Source of the DNA: an uncultured Candidatus Actinomarina sp.
GTDB taxonomy: Bacteria; Actinomycetota; Acidimicrobiia; Actinomarinales; Actinomarinaceae
Length of the DNA stretch: 64,000 nucleotides
Reading direction: 5' to 3'
Assembly: GCA_902580215.1 (NCBI GenBank)
Contig: CACHJT010000002.1
Coordinates: forward strand, 1 to 64,000
In this document: positions 25,067 through 34,058 of the stretch, one piece after another
Layout: each line of letters opens with the position of its first letter
Position numbering within the stretch: position 1 is the stretch's first letter
The notes under the pieces: generated by a model
Databases searched by the model: none
Told to the model about the DNA's origin: nothing
The model's input: only the letters and a program-made list of their open reading frames with translations
Translations under genes and position numbers: made by a program

Positions 25067-25296
25067 TGGAATATTTAATTGCTTTATTTATCGGAGTAGT
25101 AATTTTTAGATTTTTAAGAAACTCCATTTCATCATTAGCCAGCATACCTCCTGAATTAGATACAGATGATGTTGTTGAAATATCGCAATCTTTTATATGC
25201 AACAAATGCGGCACAGAGTTAACTATAAATAGGCAGTCTGTTGTGGCAAATGAACCTCCAAAGCACTGTAAAGACCCCATGGAGCCATTAGATTAA
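25066..25296 (+). CDS. Small membrane-anchored zinc-ribbon-like protein
   Basis: 76 residues: an N-terminal membrane helix (about 3-20) and a soluble part with CNKCGTEL and a later HC, suggesting a zinc ribbon-like site (C-x2-C then H-C). It resembles small actinobacterial proteins that precede unrelated genes but I cannot name a family. Its stop overlaps the glpD ATG by one base. Confidence 0.6.
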   Translation: MEYLIALFIGVVIFRFLRNSISSLASIPPELDTDDVVEISQSFICNKCGTELTINRQSVVANEPPKHCKDPMEPLD

Positions 25297-26759
25297 TGAA
25301 CTTTTCAAGACCTGAACAGTTACAGGAGCTTGAAAGTAAATCAGAATTCGATTTACTTATTATTGGAGGTGGGATTGTTGGATCAGCTGCTCTTGAAATG
25401 GCAGCTTCAAGAGGGCTAAGTTCAATTCTTTTAGAGAAAAATGATTTTGCATCAGGTGCATCCGGTCGAAGTACAAAACTTTTACACGGCGGTATTAGGT
25501 ATCTTCCTCAGCTACAGTTTGGCCTAGTTAGAGAAAGCCTGCAAGAACAAAAAATATTAATCAAATTACTTGGGAGGCTTTATAAGCCCCTCAAGCTGCT
25601 TGCTCCAATTTATAAAGATGATGGTTTTTCAGACCTCCCTAAAATGCTCCAATATAATTTCATTTCTTCGTTTGCTTTCAAGCTGGGGTTAACCCTGTAT
25701 GACTTACTTGGAAGCAGAAATAAAAAACAGAGACATATAAATTTTGATAAATCAAAAACAAAGGAAATGTTTCCTTTACTTAAACAAGAAAAATTAAAAA
25801 GAAGCTTTATTTTTCAAGACGCACAAACAGACGATTCAAAATTAGTAGTTACATTATTGAGGAATGCAGTGGAAATTAATAATGCTATTGCAATAAACTA
25901 CATGGAAATTACAGGCATCAAAAAACAATCTTCAAAATATCAAATAACAGCAATTAATAAATTAAATGGCAACAAACATATGTTTGTTGCAAATAAAATT
26001 ATTGCGGCAACAGGGGTACACGCTTTGCCAGGTGATTATTCTGTAAAGTCTTCTCACATTAAATTTAGTGGAGGAGCTCATCTTATCCTTAAAGATGATC
26101 CTCTAAAAATTAATGGAAACGGTATCTTGCTTCCAAAAACTGAAGACAACAGAATCATGTTTGTTTTGCCTTGGTTTGGTAACACTATAGTTGGCACAAC
26201 AGATACCGAAACTTTTTCGGGAACACTAGACAGGCCATATGCAAATAATGATGACAAAGAATACATTATTAGACACGTAAAAAAATATTTCAATGTTGAT
26301 AATGTTGAATACATATCATCTTGGTCAGGCATACGTGCTCTTATAGATAATCAACTAACATCGACAAAAAATGTTTCTAGGGGTCATTTTTTTAACAATG
26401 TCGATGAAGGATTTATTCAAATTTCAGGAGGTAAACTTACAGGATTTAGACTTATAGCTAAAGAGAGTTTGGAATTATTGTTTAGTGATAATTTTGAACT
26501 GACACCTCTAAGCTTTGTTGATGAGGTTCTAGATTTATCAAATAAATTTAATGAAAATGATTTAAAGAAATGCTTCGAACACTACTGTATTGCTAAACCA
26601 ACAGACTACATGCTTAGAAGAACTCATTTAAGTTGGTTTAGTGATAATGGCGGCAAGAGTGAAATTTCAAAAATAATAGAAAATTTTGATATAAATGGAA
26701 TTGAAAATGATACTTTTGAGGAACTAATTGATGAGGGTCTTTTAGATAAAACTTACTAG
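25296..26759 (+). CDS. glpD: FAD-dependent glycerol-3-phosphate dehydrogenase/oxidase
   Basis: 487 residues. LLIIGGGIVGSAALEMAASRG is the FAD dinucleotide-binding motif (about 22-40), followed by SGRSTKLLHGGIRYL, the GlpD signature, and later TIVGTTDTE and SGGKLTGFR (the typical GGK(L/W)T near the C-terminal part of the FAD domain). It oxidises sn-glycerol-3-phosphate to dihydroxyacetone phosphate at the membrane. It is a little shorter than most GlpD, with a reduced C-terminal domain. Confidence 0.92.
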   Translation: MNFSRPEQLQELESKSEFDLLIIGGGIVGSAALEMAASRGLSSILLEKNDFASGASGRSTKLLHGGIRYLPQLQFGLVRESLQEQKILIKLLGRLYKPLKLLAPIYKDDGFSDLPKMLQYNFISSFAFKLGLTLYDLLGSRNKKQRHINFDKSKTKEMFPLLKQEKLKRSFIFQDAQTDDSKLVVTLLRNAVEINNAIAINYMEITGIKKQSSKYQITAINKLNGNKHMFVANKIIAATGVHALPGDYSVKSSHIKFSGGAHLILKDDPLKINGNGILLPKTEDNRIMFVLPWFGNTIVGTTDTETFSGTLDRPYANNDDKEYIIRHVKKYFNVDNVEYISSWSGIRALIDNQLTSTKNVSRGHFFNNVDEGFIQISGGKLTGFRLIAKESLELLFSDNFELTPLSFVDEVLDLSNKFNENDLKKCFEHYCIAKPTDYMLRRTHLSWFSDNGGKSEISKIIENFDINGIENDTFEELIDEGLLDKTY

Positions 26760-27010
26760 TTGTAGTTAGTAGTCATTAAAAAACCTGCACCAATCAACCC
26801 CAGCCCACTCCACAAATACCATCTTGAAACAGATCCAGGTAGCAAAGTTAAATAGTTAAGAACTATTAAAAGAACTCCAACAATCATCAGGGTCGACATT
26901 AAAACTGTATACCATCGAGGTGAAGGAGCATTACTTGTTGACATTTGACTAGAAATCTTTTTTGACTGCGTAGGTCTGCTATTTTGTTTTCTTTTTTTTG
27001 AAACTGGCAT
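26756..27010 (-). CDS. crgA: CrgA-type cell division protein
   Basis: 84 residues: a basic N-terminus MPVSKKRKQ, then SPRWYTVLMSTLMIVGVLL and a second helix in YLWSGLGLIGAGFLMTTNY. The layout (short cytoplasmic basic tail, two helices, P-x-W-Y entering the first helix) is that of CrgA, an actinobacterial divisome membrane protein. It overlaps the end of glpD by four bases. It is among the strongest phylogenetic markers here. Confidence 0.85.
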   Translation of the reverse strand: MPVSKKRKQNSRPTQSKKISSQMSTSNAPSPRWYTVLMSTLMIVGVLLIVLNYLTLLPGSVSRWYLWSGLGLIGAGFLMTTNYN

Positions 27011-27032
27011 ATTTTACAAATTAGTATTAATT

Positions 27033-27860
27033 CTAATTTATTTCAATAATATTATTTTTCTTAAACTTTATTAAGTTGTCTTTTTTCAACCCTTCTAGAG
27101 CTTTTTGGACCTTGTCAGAATCCTCATTAATTTCTTCAAAAAGTTTTTGATTTTTTATTTGGCCATTGTTTATTAAGAGTTTAATTATTTTTCCTCGAAC
27201 TTCTCTGTTTGAACCTTTGAATTTTTCTTTACCCCTTTTATTAACAGAAAAATGTTTACTACAGCTATTTTCTATTGGGCAAATGTTACATCTCGGGTTA
27301 GAACTTTTACAAATAGAGCTCCCAAAATCCATAAATGCTTGGTTAATATCTCTTGAATCTACATTAAGTAGAAAATGTTCAAAATTTTCTTTGAAGAAAT
27401 CTTTTGTATCATTTAATCCAAAATATCTTTGACAAATTCTTACTGTGTTTGTGTCAACAGCAAGAACCTTTTCCCCATAAGCAAATGAAAGAATTGCATT
27501 TTTTGTATATGGACCAACTCCAGGTAGAATCTCAAAATTTGGATAAATCTGATCAAAACCTTTCTTTTCGATAATTTTAGAAGCTTCAAAAAGCCTTTTG
27601 GCACGATTGTTATATCCTAGCCCTGACCACATTTTTAAAATTATTTTTAACGAAGAATTCGCCATAGACTTTGGCGATGGAAATTCTATAAAGAATTTTT
27701 CAAAATATAAGTTAGCTCTTTCTAACTGGGTTTGCTGAGATAAAGTCTCAATTAATAGAATTTGCCAAGGGTCAGTTGTATTTCTCCATGAAAAGTCTCT
27801 TTTATTTTTTTTATACCAATTAATTAAATCAATTTTTAATTTTTCAATTTTAGTTTTCAA
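27033..27860 (-). CDS. mutY: A/G-specific adenine glycosylase, actinobacterial short form
   Basis: 275 residues. HhH-GPD signature: WRNTTDPWQILLIETLSQQT, WSGLGYNNRAKRL, LPGVGPYTKNAI and VDTNTVR with the catalytic aspartate; the Fe-S ligands are in CKSSNPRCNICPIENSC. The C-terminus lacks the NUDIX-like 8-oxoG domain and carries the NREVRGKIIKLL type winged-helix-like tail that actinobacterial MutY proteins have. It removes adenine opposite 8-oxoguanine. It overlaps the kinase gene by 11 bases on the same strand. Confidence 0.88.
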   Translation of the reverse strand: MKTKIEKLKIDLINWYKKNKRDFSWRNTTDPWQILLIETLSQQTQLERANLYFEKFFIEFPSPKSMANSSLKIILKMWSGLGYNNRAKRLFEASKIIEKKGFDQIYPNFEILPGVGPYTKNAILSFAYGEKVLAVDTNTVRICQRYFGLNDTKDFFKENFEHFLLNVDSRDINQAFMDFGSSICKSSNPRCNICPIENSCSKHFSVNKRGKEKFKGSNREVRGKIIKLLINNGQIKNQKLFEEINEDSDKVQKALEGLKKDNLIKFKKNNIIEIN

Positions 27861-29619
27861 AAGTCAACTCTACAACACCTTCTGGTTCTAAGAATTCACC
27901 TTTTCTAGGTATTTGCTTTCTAACAATACCGTTAGTATCTCCACTTACTGTCGCAACTAAGCCAAGTTCTTCAAGAACACTTAAAGCTTCTTCATAGCCA
28001 AGCCCTTCGACTTCAGGTACTTCAATTTTTATCCCAAGAGACACCACTACTTGAATTAATTCATCTGGGGTTACAATTTCTCCAGCTTCAGGTATTGTTC
28101 CTGAAACCAATCCAATTTCTACATCCTCTGAATATTCCTCTATTAGTTCATATTCAAATCCCAAAGTTTCTAAAATTTGAATTGCGTCCTCTGGTGATTT
28201 TCTTGAAAGATCACTAATCACTATAAGACTAGGGCCCTTAGAAACAACTAGGTCAACAGTGGTACCGGGACTCATTTTTGTTCCAGCTAAGGGATTCTGA
28301 GAGATAACAAAACCTCTTGGTATGTTCTCATCATTTACTTCAAGTACTTGACCTAACGTAAAGCCACTTTCTTCTACAATATAAATTGCTCTTTCTGATT
28401 CTATATCTAATATATAGGGAATTGGAAACGCTTCAGGACCAACAGAAACAATAATTGTAACCAGTGAGTCGGGATTTACGACTGTATTGGATGGAGGTTG
28501 AGTTCTAATTACAGAACCAGCTGGCACAGAGGCGTCGGCGGAATTTTCAATACCTACTTTAAATCCTAAGTTTTGAAGGTCAGTAAGAGCTTGTGCTTGC
28601 TCGCTTCCAGTTAGATCAGGAACTTCTAAAAGAGTAGGTGCTCCACCATCTACAGGTAGACCATCAAAAACCTGTGTCAATGTCCAAATTGTTCCAATAA
28701 CAACTCCTATAGAGATAATTAGAGCAGGTAAAGTAAATCTTAATTTCACTTTTGGATTTGTAAGATCAACTAAATTTTCTCTTGTTTGTTCAGACTGCAG
28801 TGCTTTTCTTTGCTGAAGCAGTGTTGCCCTTAAGTCTTCAGCAGATTTAAATCTGTCATAAGTAGCTTTTTCAAGAAGCTTTAAAATTGCACTTTCAACA
28901 CCTTTTGGCAGATCACGCCTAAACAATGATGGCTTTTCTGGCTTTTCTGTTAAGTGCTTTGTTGCAGTTGAAATTGGAGAATCACCACTAAAAGGTGCTT
29001 TACCAGTAATTAGTTCATAAAGAACGGTTCCTAGAGAATAAAGATCGGACTCAATAGAAACTGGCTTTCCCTGTGCCTGTTCTGGCGAAATGTAACTTGC
29101 GGTACCGAGTACAGAGCCAGTTTTTGTAATATCACTTTCTTCATTTTGAAGTGAAACAATACCAAAGTCTGTAACTTTCACTTTTCCTTCCGGAGTTATC
29201 ATTATATTTCCTGGCTTGATATCTCTATGAACAAGTCCTTTCTGATGAGCAGCATGCAAACCGCTAGACACCTGTGCACCAATAAATAAAATGTCACTTA
29301 AACTAATCGTTCTATTTTTCGAAATAATTGAGGTTAATGTGTTTCCCTCTATATACTCCATTACAAAGTAAGGTTCGTCTTCAATTCCCCAATCAAAAAT
29401 CTGTACAATATTTGGATGATTTAAGTTAGCTGCTGTTTTTGCTTCCCTCTTAAAACGATCTACAAAAGTTTCTTGATTTACATAATTTGGTTTTAATGTT
29501 TTAATTGCAACAAATCTCTCAAGCTGCATATCACGAGCTTTATAAACAAAAGCCATTCCACCCTCTCCTAAAATTTCGAGGATTTCGTATCGTTCTTTTA
29601 CTATCTGTCCAATTTTCAT
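27850..29619 (-). CDS. pknB: Ser/Thr protein kinase with four PASTA repeats (PknB-like)
   Basis: 589 residues. Kinase domain 10-265: glycine loop GEGGMAFVYKARD, VAIKTL lysine, HRDIKPGNI catalytic loop, DFG, and APE-like ISPEQ. A membrane helix (about 293-315) leads to four extracellular PASTA repeats (about 325-589), which bind peptidoglycan fragments. It regulates growth and wall synthesis. The PP2C phosphatase precedes it in the same operon, but the FHA, RodA and PBP genes typical of the actinobacterial pknB locus are not present here. Confidence 0.95.
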   Translation of the reverse strand: MKIGQIVKERYEILEILGEGGMAFVYKARDMQLERFVAIKTLKPNYVNQETFVDRFKREAKTAANLNHPNIVQIFDWGIEDEPYFVMEYIEGNTLTSIISKNRTISLSDILFIGAQVSSGLHAAHQKGLVHRDIKPGNIMITPEGKVKVTDFGIVSLQNEESDITKTGSVLGTASYISPEQAQGKPVSIESDLYSLGTVLYELITGKAPFSGDSPISTATKHLTEKPEKPSLFRRDLPKGVESAILKLLEKATYDRFKSAEDLRATLLQQRKALQSEQTRENLVDLTNPKVKLRFTLPALIISIGVVIGTIWTLTQVFDGLPVDGGAPTLLEVPDLTGSEQAQALTDLQNLGFKVGIENSADASVPAGSVIRTQPPSNTVVNPDSLVTIIVSVGPEAFPIPYILDIESERAIYIVEESGFTLGQVLEVNDENIPRGFVISQNPLAGTKMSPGTTVDLVVSKGPSLIVISDLSRKSPEDAIQILETLGFEYELIEEYSEDVEIGLVSGTIPEAGEIVTPDELIQVVVSLGIKIEVPEVEGLGYEEALSVLEELGLVATVSGDTNGIVRKQIPRKGEFLEPEGVVELTFEN

Positions 29620-29621
29620 AG

Positions 29622-30275
29622 TTAAATTATATTTATAATAATGGCAGTTATGTTATCTTTAGGTTCTTGGAGTAAAACTTCACTGACTAAAGTTTCTGCA
29701 CTAATGCCTTCTTGTAATTTTTTTTTCAGATATTCTTCTCCCAACTCGTTGTAAAGTCCATCTGTACACAGTAAAACCACATCTCCTTTGAATAATTTAA
29801 TATCTTTAGTCTGAATTGATAGCTTCTTTTTTGTCCCCAAGGCTTGTAATAAGACGTTTTGATAACCTGGAACGTTCTCATCTTCTGTTAATTTAATTAA
29901 ATTTCTTTTTGAGAGAACATAGCATCTTGAATCTCCTACGTGAGCAACATGCAAAACACCACCTTCATCAATCTTTATTGCTGTCATAGTTGTTCCCATA
30001 CCCTCAGAGTCTTTATTGTTCTCTTGATATTCATAAATTGCTTTATTAGCTTTTTCTACGTAGGTAATAAGGTTTTTATAATCTTCTTCCATAACAGAAG
30101 ACGCTAACTCACTAGCAACTTCGCCTTTTTTGTGTCCACCCATGCCATCAAATACACCAGCTTTAAATGGCACAAAACCACTTCCAGATACATCTGGAAA
30201 AACGGAATCTTCATTCTTTTTTCTTATTGGTCCACATTCGCTTTTAACAGACCATACAATTTTTAATTTTTCCAC
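29622..30275 (-). CDS. PP2C-family protein phosphatase (PstP-like)
   Basis: 217 residues of the PPM/PP2C fold with DGMGGHKKGE near residue 43, the GDSRCYV segment, CTDGLYNEL and the terminal DNITAI metal motif. It removes phosphate from Ser/Thr-phosphorylated proteins and pairs with the adjacent PASTA kinase (gap of two bases). Unlike mycobacterial PstP it has no transmembrane tail, so it is a soluble minimal form. Confidence 0.92.
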   Translation of the reverse strand: MEKLKIVWSVKSECGPIRKKNEDSVFPDVSGSGFVPFKAGVFDGMGGHKKGEVASELASSVMEEDYKNLITYVEKANKAIYEYQENNKDSEGMGTTMTAIKIDEGGVLHVAHVGDSRCYVLSKRNLIKLTEDENVPGYQNVLLQALGTKKKLSIQTKDIKLFKGDVVLLCTDGLYNELGEEYLKKKLQEGISAETLVSEVLLQEPKDNITAIIINII

Positions 30276-30373
30276 TTATCAACAATCTTAGTTGTGAAAT
30301 GTAATTGTTTTCTTACACTTAATAAAGAAGTAGAATGTCTCACAAGTAGGTATTTGTTAAAAAGTGATTTTAA

Positions 30374-31354
30374 ATGAGAAATAGTTTAAAAAATGTATTA
30401 TTAATAGTTTTTGCATCAATTATTTCTTTGGGGTTATATCAATACTATCAAAACTACAATGAGGCCAGATCATTTAATAATTTTTTAGACAGTGCTGCTC
30501 TTGTGTCTTCGCTTCACCTTGAAGCTTCTGAAGAATTTAAAAATCTTTTAGATTTTTCTGAGATTAGTCGAGAAGATTTTGAAAACAAGATAGATAAAGT
30601 AGTTTCTAACTCAAAAGAAGCATATGAAATAATTAATAACACTGACGTATCTTTGACCCTTAAAGAAAAAGAACTTTTATCTTTAGCTACATCATATTGG
30701 CTACAGGGTCTTGAGATGTTTGAAGTTTCTATAATTACTTTGATAGACAATCCTAATTCAGAAAAAATTCAAGAATCTATTGCTCAAAGTATTTCTGATT
30801 TATCAATTGGAGACAGGTCTTACTCTGAATTCTTATTTTTAACAAAGCAAAATGCAACCTCAGAAGGTACGTTTCTTCCGGTGCTTTATGAAATTGAGTA
30901 CGTAGGTCTAGAAGATAATTCATTTAGATTTGCTGATTTGCTTGTTGAAAAAGCTAAATCTAGCACAGGTGGATTATTTTTAGTAAGAAATTTATCAATT
31001 TCAGGCGCTGAGTTTCAACCCAATCCAATTGCAGTTACAGAGGAAGATTATTCTGTACTACTAAATGAAAAAATAGAACTTCAAGTAGTCCTTACAAACG
31101 AGGGAAATGTTGACGCTTATGATGTAGTTATTTTAATTTTAGTAACAGATGAATTTGGAGAAACTATTCATGAGCAGCAATCAAAAATTGATTCGATAGG
31201 TCCTCAAGAAAGCAGAATTTTCTATAGTGATGCAATTAATATAGAAGCAGGTGTATTACATGAATGGTTTATTAAATTAGAAGAAGTAGAAAAAGAGGAA
31301 AACCTAAATGATAATTTATATAGTATCTTTGGTTTTATACCTCCAGAAGGATAA
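30374..31354 (+). CDS. Membrane-anchored protein with CARDB-like C-terminal domain
   Basis: 326 residues: one N-terminal membrane helix (about 8-24), an alpha-helical region and a C-terminal beta-rich domain with VVLTNEGNVDAYDVVI and a later ENLNDNLYSI, which resembles the N-E-G-x-x-x-A...DN.Y pattern of CARDB/Ig-like domains. Function unknown; probably extracytoplasmic. It lies divergently from the kinase/phosphatase pair and just before serS. Confidence 0.65.
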   Translation: MRNSLKNVLLIVFASIISLGLYQYYQNYNEARSFNNFLDSAALVSSLHLEASEEFKNLLDFSEISREDFENKIDKVVSNSKEAYEIINNTDVSLTLKEKELLSLATSYWLQGLEMFEVSIITLIDNPNSEKIQESIAQSISDLSIGDRSYSEFLFLTKQNATSEGTFLPVLYEIEYVGLEDNSFRFADLLVEKAKSSTGGLFLVRNLSISGAEFQPNPIAVTEEDYSVLLNEKIELQVVLTNEGNVDAYDVVILILVTDEFGETIHEQQSKIDSIGPQESRIFYSDAINIEAGVLHEWFIKLEEVEKEENLNDNLYSIFGFIPPEG

Positions 31355-31357
31355 CTT

Positions 31358-32608
31358 ATGTTAGATCCCGCAATATTAAAAGATAATTTAGAAGTTTTAG
31401 AATCAAATATATCAAGAAGAAATTTAGATATAGATGTGAATCATTTAATTTCTTTAAATGAAGAAAGAAAATCTTTACGGTTTAATGCAGAACAAAAACG
31501 TTCTCAACAAAAGGAATTAGGTAAACAAATTGCAAATGCTGAAAAAAATGAAAAAGAAGAACTATTAAACAAAGCATCAGAATTAAGTGATGAAGTAAAG
31601 TTATTGTTTGAACAAGTTGATAAAAAAGACGAAGAGTTCTTAAATCAATGGGTAAAAATTCCTAATTTAATTTCCAAAACTTCTCCTGATGGAAAATCTG
31701 ACAAAGATAATTTAGAAATTAAAAAAGTTGGAAATGTTAAAGAAATATCTAATCCAAAAGATCACTTAGAAATTGCCTCGCAATTGAACTTAATTGACGT
31801 TGAAAAAGCTTCTGAAGTCTCAGGTTCAAGGTTTGCATATTTATTTGGAGATTTGGTAAAAATTGAGTTTAATTTAGTCTCTTGGGCATTAAATAAATTA
31901 TCAGAGAAAGGATTTACTCCTACAGTTCCTCCAGTTTTGGTGAGAGAAAATGCTTTGTATGGTACTGGGTTTTTTCCTGATGACGCAGAGCAGGTTTATG
32001 AAATTCCAAATGATGATTTGTATCTAGTGGGTACTTCTGAAGTTCCCCTTGCTGCACTGCATACAAATGAAATAATCAATATGGAAGAATTGCCAATAAG
32101 GTATGCAGGATTTTCAACATGCTTTAGACGAGAAGCTGGTACTTATGGAAAAGATACAACAGGAATATTTAGAGTTCATCAATTTGATAAAGTTGAGATG
32201 TTTTCCTTTTGTAATCCTGAAAAATCTGAAGCCGAACATGAATTTATTCTTTCAGTAGAAGAAGAACTGTTACAGTCCTTAGAGATTCCATATAGGGTTG
32301 TAGATGTTTGCGCAGGAGATTTAGGTGCTTCTGCAGCTAAAAAATATGATATTGAAGCATGGATACCAAGTCAAAATACATATAGAGAGGTTACATCTTG
32401 CTCTAACACAACTAGCTTTCAAGCTAGAAGACTAAATATAAGAGCAAAGTCAGAAGGAGAAACTAGTATATTACACACTCTTAATGGAACAGCTATTGCA
32501 GTTGGAAGAATTTTAATTGCTATAATTGAAAATAATCAAACTGAAGATGGAAAAGTTGAGTTCTCTGATAAAGTTGCTGAAATTATTGGTGTTAAAAACC
32601 TAGGCTAA
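31358..32608 (+). CDS. serS: Seryl-tRNA synthetase
   Basis: 416 residues: an N-terminal long coiled coil (about 25-100) that binds the long variable arm of tRNA-Ser, then a class II core. Motif 2 STCFRREAGTYGKDTTGIFRVHQF and motif 3 LNGTAIAVGRILIAIIEN are both intact. It charges tRNA-Ser; three tRNA-Ser genes lie 1.1 kb downstream. A convergent LysE gene overlaps by nine bases. Confidence 0.97.
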   Translation: MLDPAILKDNLEVLESNISRRNLDIDVNHLISLNEERKSLRFNAEQKRSQQKELGKQIANAEKNEKEELLNKASELSDEVKLLFEQVDKKDEEFLNQWVKIPNLISKTSPDGKSDKDNLEIKKVGNVKEISNPKDHLEIASQLNLIDVEKASEVSGSRFAYLFGDLVKIEFNLVSWALNKLSEKGFTPTVPPVLVRENALYGTGFFPDDAEQVYEIPNDDLYLVGTSEVPLAALHTNEIINMEELPIRYAGFSTCFRREAGTYGKDTTGIFRVHQFDKVEMFSFCNPEKSEAEHEFILSVEEELLQSLEIPYRVVDVCAGDLGASAAKKYDIEAWIPSQNTYREVTSCSNTTSFQARRLNIRAKSEGETSILHTLNGTAIAVGRILIAIIENNQTEDGKVEFSDKVAEIIGVKNLG

Positions 32609-33154
32609 TAACAAACTGGCAATCATACTCAAGCCGAGCACCACGTACGTTGCACGAGCTACTCTTTTATTTTTTTCTAAACTATTTTGAAGTTGTTCTC
32701 CGAGAATCAACCATATGCCAACACAAAAAGGTAAAACTAGAAAATAAATAAAAGCACCTTGGTTGTTTGTAATATTGAAGGCAGTCAGTCCTGACACAGC
32801 CATGACAACCCCTTTTGGATTTATCCACTGGAAAAGACATGCTTGTAAGAAAGTAAAAGGTTTATCAACAGAAGAGTTTTCTTTATTCGTATCCAAAGAA
32901 GTTGTGGCAATTCTATAGGCAATATAGGTGATAACTGCGTAACCAAAGTACTGGAGGTAATCAAAAATTTGAGCAGGAACATATGAAAGTAAAAACCCAC
33001 CAACAAAAAATAAAAAAGTAAATCCCAACCAGATACCAAGAAAATGGGGTATTGAAGCTTTTCTACCAAACTTTATTCCAGAGGCCATAAGCATTGAGTT
33101 ATTTGGTCCTGGTGTGATTGCAGTTACAAATGCAAAAATGAAAAACTCAAACAT
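32600..33154 (-). CDS. LysE family translocator
   Basis: 184 residues, six helices. AFVTAITPGPNNSMLMASGIKFG is the family's first-helix motif, and WINPKGVVMAVSG matches the (N)PK segment of helix 4. It exports amino acids or related small molecules. Flanked by serS (convergent) and tadA (divergent, 40-base gap). Confidence 0.87.
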   Translation of the reverse strand: MFEFFIFAFVTAITPGPNNSMLMASGIKFGRKASIPHFLGIWLGFTFLFFVGGFLLSYVPAQIFDYLQYFGYAVITYIAYRIATTSLDTNKENSSVDKPFTFLQACLFQWINPKGVVMAVSGLTAFNITNNQGAFIYFLVLPFCVGIWLILGEQLQNSLEKNKRVARATYVVLGLSMIASLLLA

Positions 33155-33194
33155 TTGGTTATATTAACATCAACACTTGAGATAATTAAATTAG

Positions 33195-33653
33195 ATGAAA
33201 TATATATCAGACGAAGAGAAGATGAGAGTAGCTCTTAATGAAGCAAAAAAAGCTCTTGATGTTGATGAAGTACCTATTGGTGCAGCAATATTTGATAAAG
33301 ACGATAAATTAATTTGTGCAAATCACAATAGAAGAGAATTAGATCAAAACCCAACGTCTCATGCCGAGATATTAGTTTTAGAAGAGGCATCGCAAATCCT
33401 AGGTACTTGGAGACTAGAAGAGGCAACAATAGCGGTAACTTTAGAACCAGACGCTATGTGTGCGGGAGCAATTGTAAACGCTAGAATTAGAAAACTTATT
33501 TATGCAGCTCCTAACCTTAAAGCAGGTGCTGCATATTCATTATATAATATCCCACAAGACCCTCGACTTAACCATCATGTCGAGATAAAAGATAATATTC
33601 TTTCCCATGAATCTGAAGCTATATTATCCTCTTTCTTTGACAGTAAGAGATAA
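33195..33653 (+). CDS. tadA: tRNA-specific adenosine deaminase with Cys-to-Asp zinc-ligand substitution
   Basis: 152 residues of the TadA/CDA fold. HAEILVL supplies the zinc histidine (56) and catalytic glutamate (58). The usual PCxxC zinc motif reads LEPDAMCAGAIV: aspartate (86) replaces the first cysteine and Cys89 is kept. TadA converts A34 of tRNA-Arg(ACG) to inosine; that tRNA is encoded 0.3 kb downstream. Everything else, including the NARIRKLIYAA segment, is normal. The Asp codon is GAC, two or more changes from a Cys codon. Function is probably retained with an N/O/S ligand set, but this is inference. Confidence 0.88.
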   Translation: MKYISDEEKMRVALNEAKKALDVDEVPIGAAIFDKDDKLICANHNRRELDQNPTSHAEILVLEEASQILGTWRLEEATIAVTLEPDAMCAGAIVNARIRKLIYAAPNLKAGAAYSLYNIPQDPRLNHHVEIKDNILSHESEAILSSFFDSKR

Positions 33654-33680
33654 CTAAAATAGAATCTCAGGTTTTTTTTC

Positions 33681-33769
33681 GGAGGGATCGCATAGTCTGG
33701 CCTAGTGCGCACGCTTGGAAAGCGTGTAAGGGTTTATCCCCTTCGAGGGTTCGAATCCCTCTCCCTCCG
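33681..33769 (+). tRNA. tRNA-Ser (GGA)
   Basis: Acceptor GGAGGGA pairs with TCCCTCC plus discriminator G; anticodon loop CTTGGAAAG gives GGA; a long variable arm (about 89 bases total); T-arm GGGTTCGAATCCC. No encoded CCA. Confidence 0.96.
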
Positions 33770-33789
33770 CAAAAAGAAAGAAACCATCT

Positions 33790-33875
33790 GGAGGGATGGC
33801 CGAGCGGACGAAGGCGATAGTCTTGAAAACTATTGTATGTATTCCATACCGTGGGTTCGAATCCCACTCCCTCCG
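33790..33875 (+). tRNA. tRNA-Ser (TGA)
   Basis: Acceptor GGAGGGA pairs with TCCCTCC plus G; anticodon loop CTTGAAAA gives TGA; long variable arm; T-arm GGGTTCGAATCCC. Second of three adjacent tRNA-Ser genes with near-identical acceptor stems. Confidence 0.96.
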
Positions 33876-33882
33876 CTGACTT

Positions 33883-33969
33883 GGAGAGGTGACTGAGTGG
33901 CCTAAAGTGCTCGCCTGCTAAGCGAGTGGGGAAGAAATTCCCTCGAGGGTTCGAATCCCTCCCTCTCCG
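33883..33969 (+). tRNA. tRNA-Ser (GCT)
   Basis: Acceptor GGAGAGG pairs with CCTCTCC plus G; anticodon loop CTGCTAA gives GCT; long variable arm; T-arm GGGTTCGAATCCC. Confidence 0.96.
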
Positions 33970-33973
33970 CAAT

Positions 33974-34047
33974 GCGCCCGTAGCTTAACTGGATAGAGCA
34001 TCTGACTACGGATCAGAAGGTTGGGGGTTCGACTCCCTCCGGGCGTG
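33974..34047 (+). tRNA. tRNA-Arg (ACG)
   Basis: Acceptor GCGCCCG with CGGGCGT (terminal G-U pair) plus G; D-arm TAGCTTAACTGGATAGAGCA; anticodon loop CTACGGA gives ACG; T-arm GGGGGTTCGACTCCC. Needs A34-to-inosine editing by TadA, encoded just upstream. Confidence 0.95.
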
Positions 34048-34058
34048 CATTAAAAACC

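Noticed and set aside
33667-33972. Reading frames across the tRNA cluster on both strands
   Set aside because: They translate the three tRNA-Ser genes, which are unambiguous.
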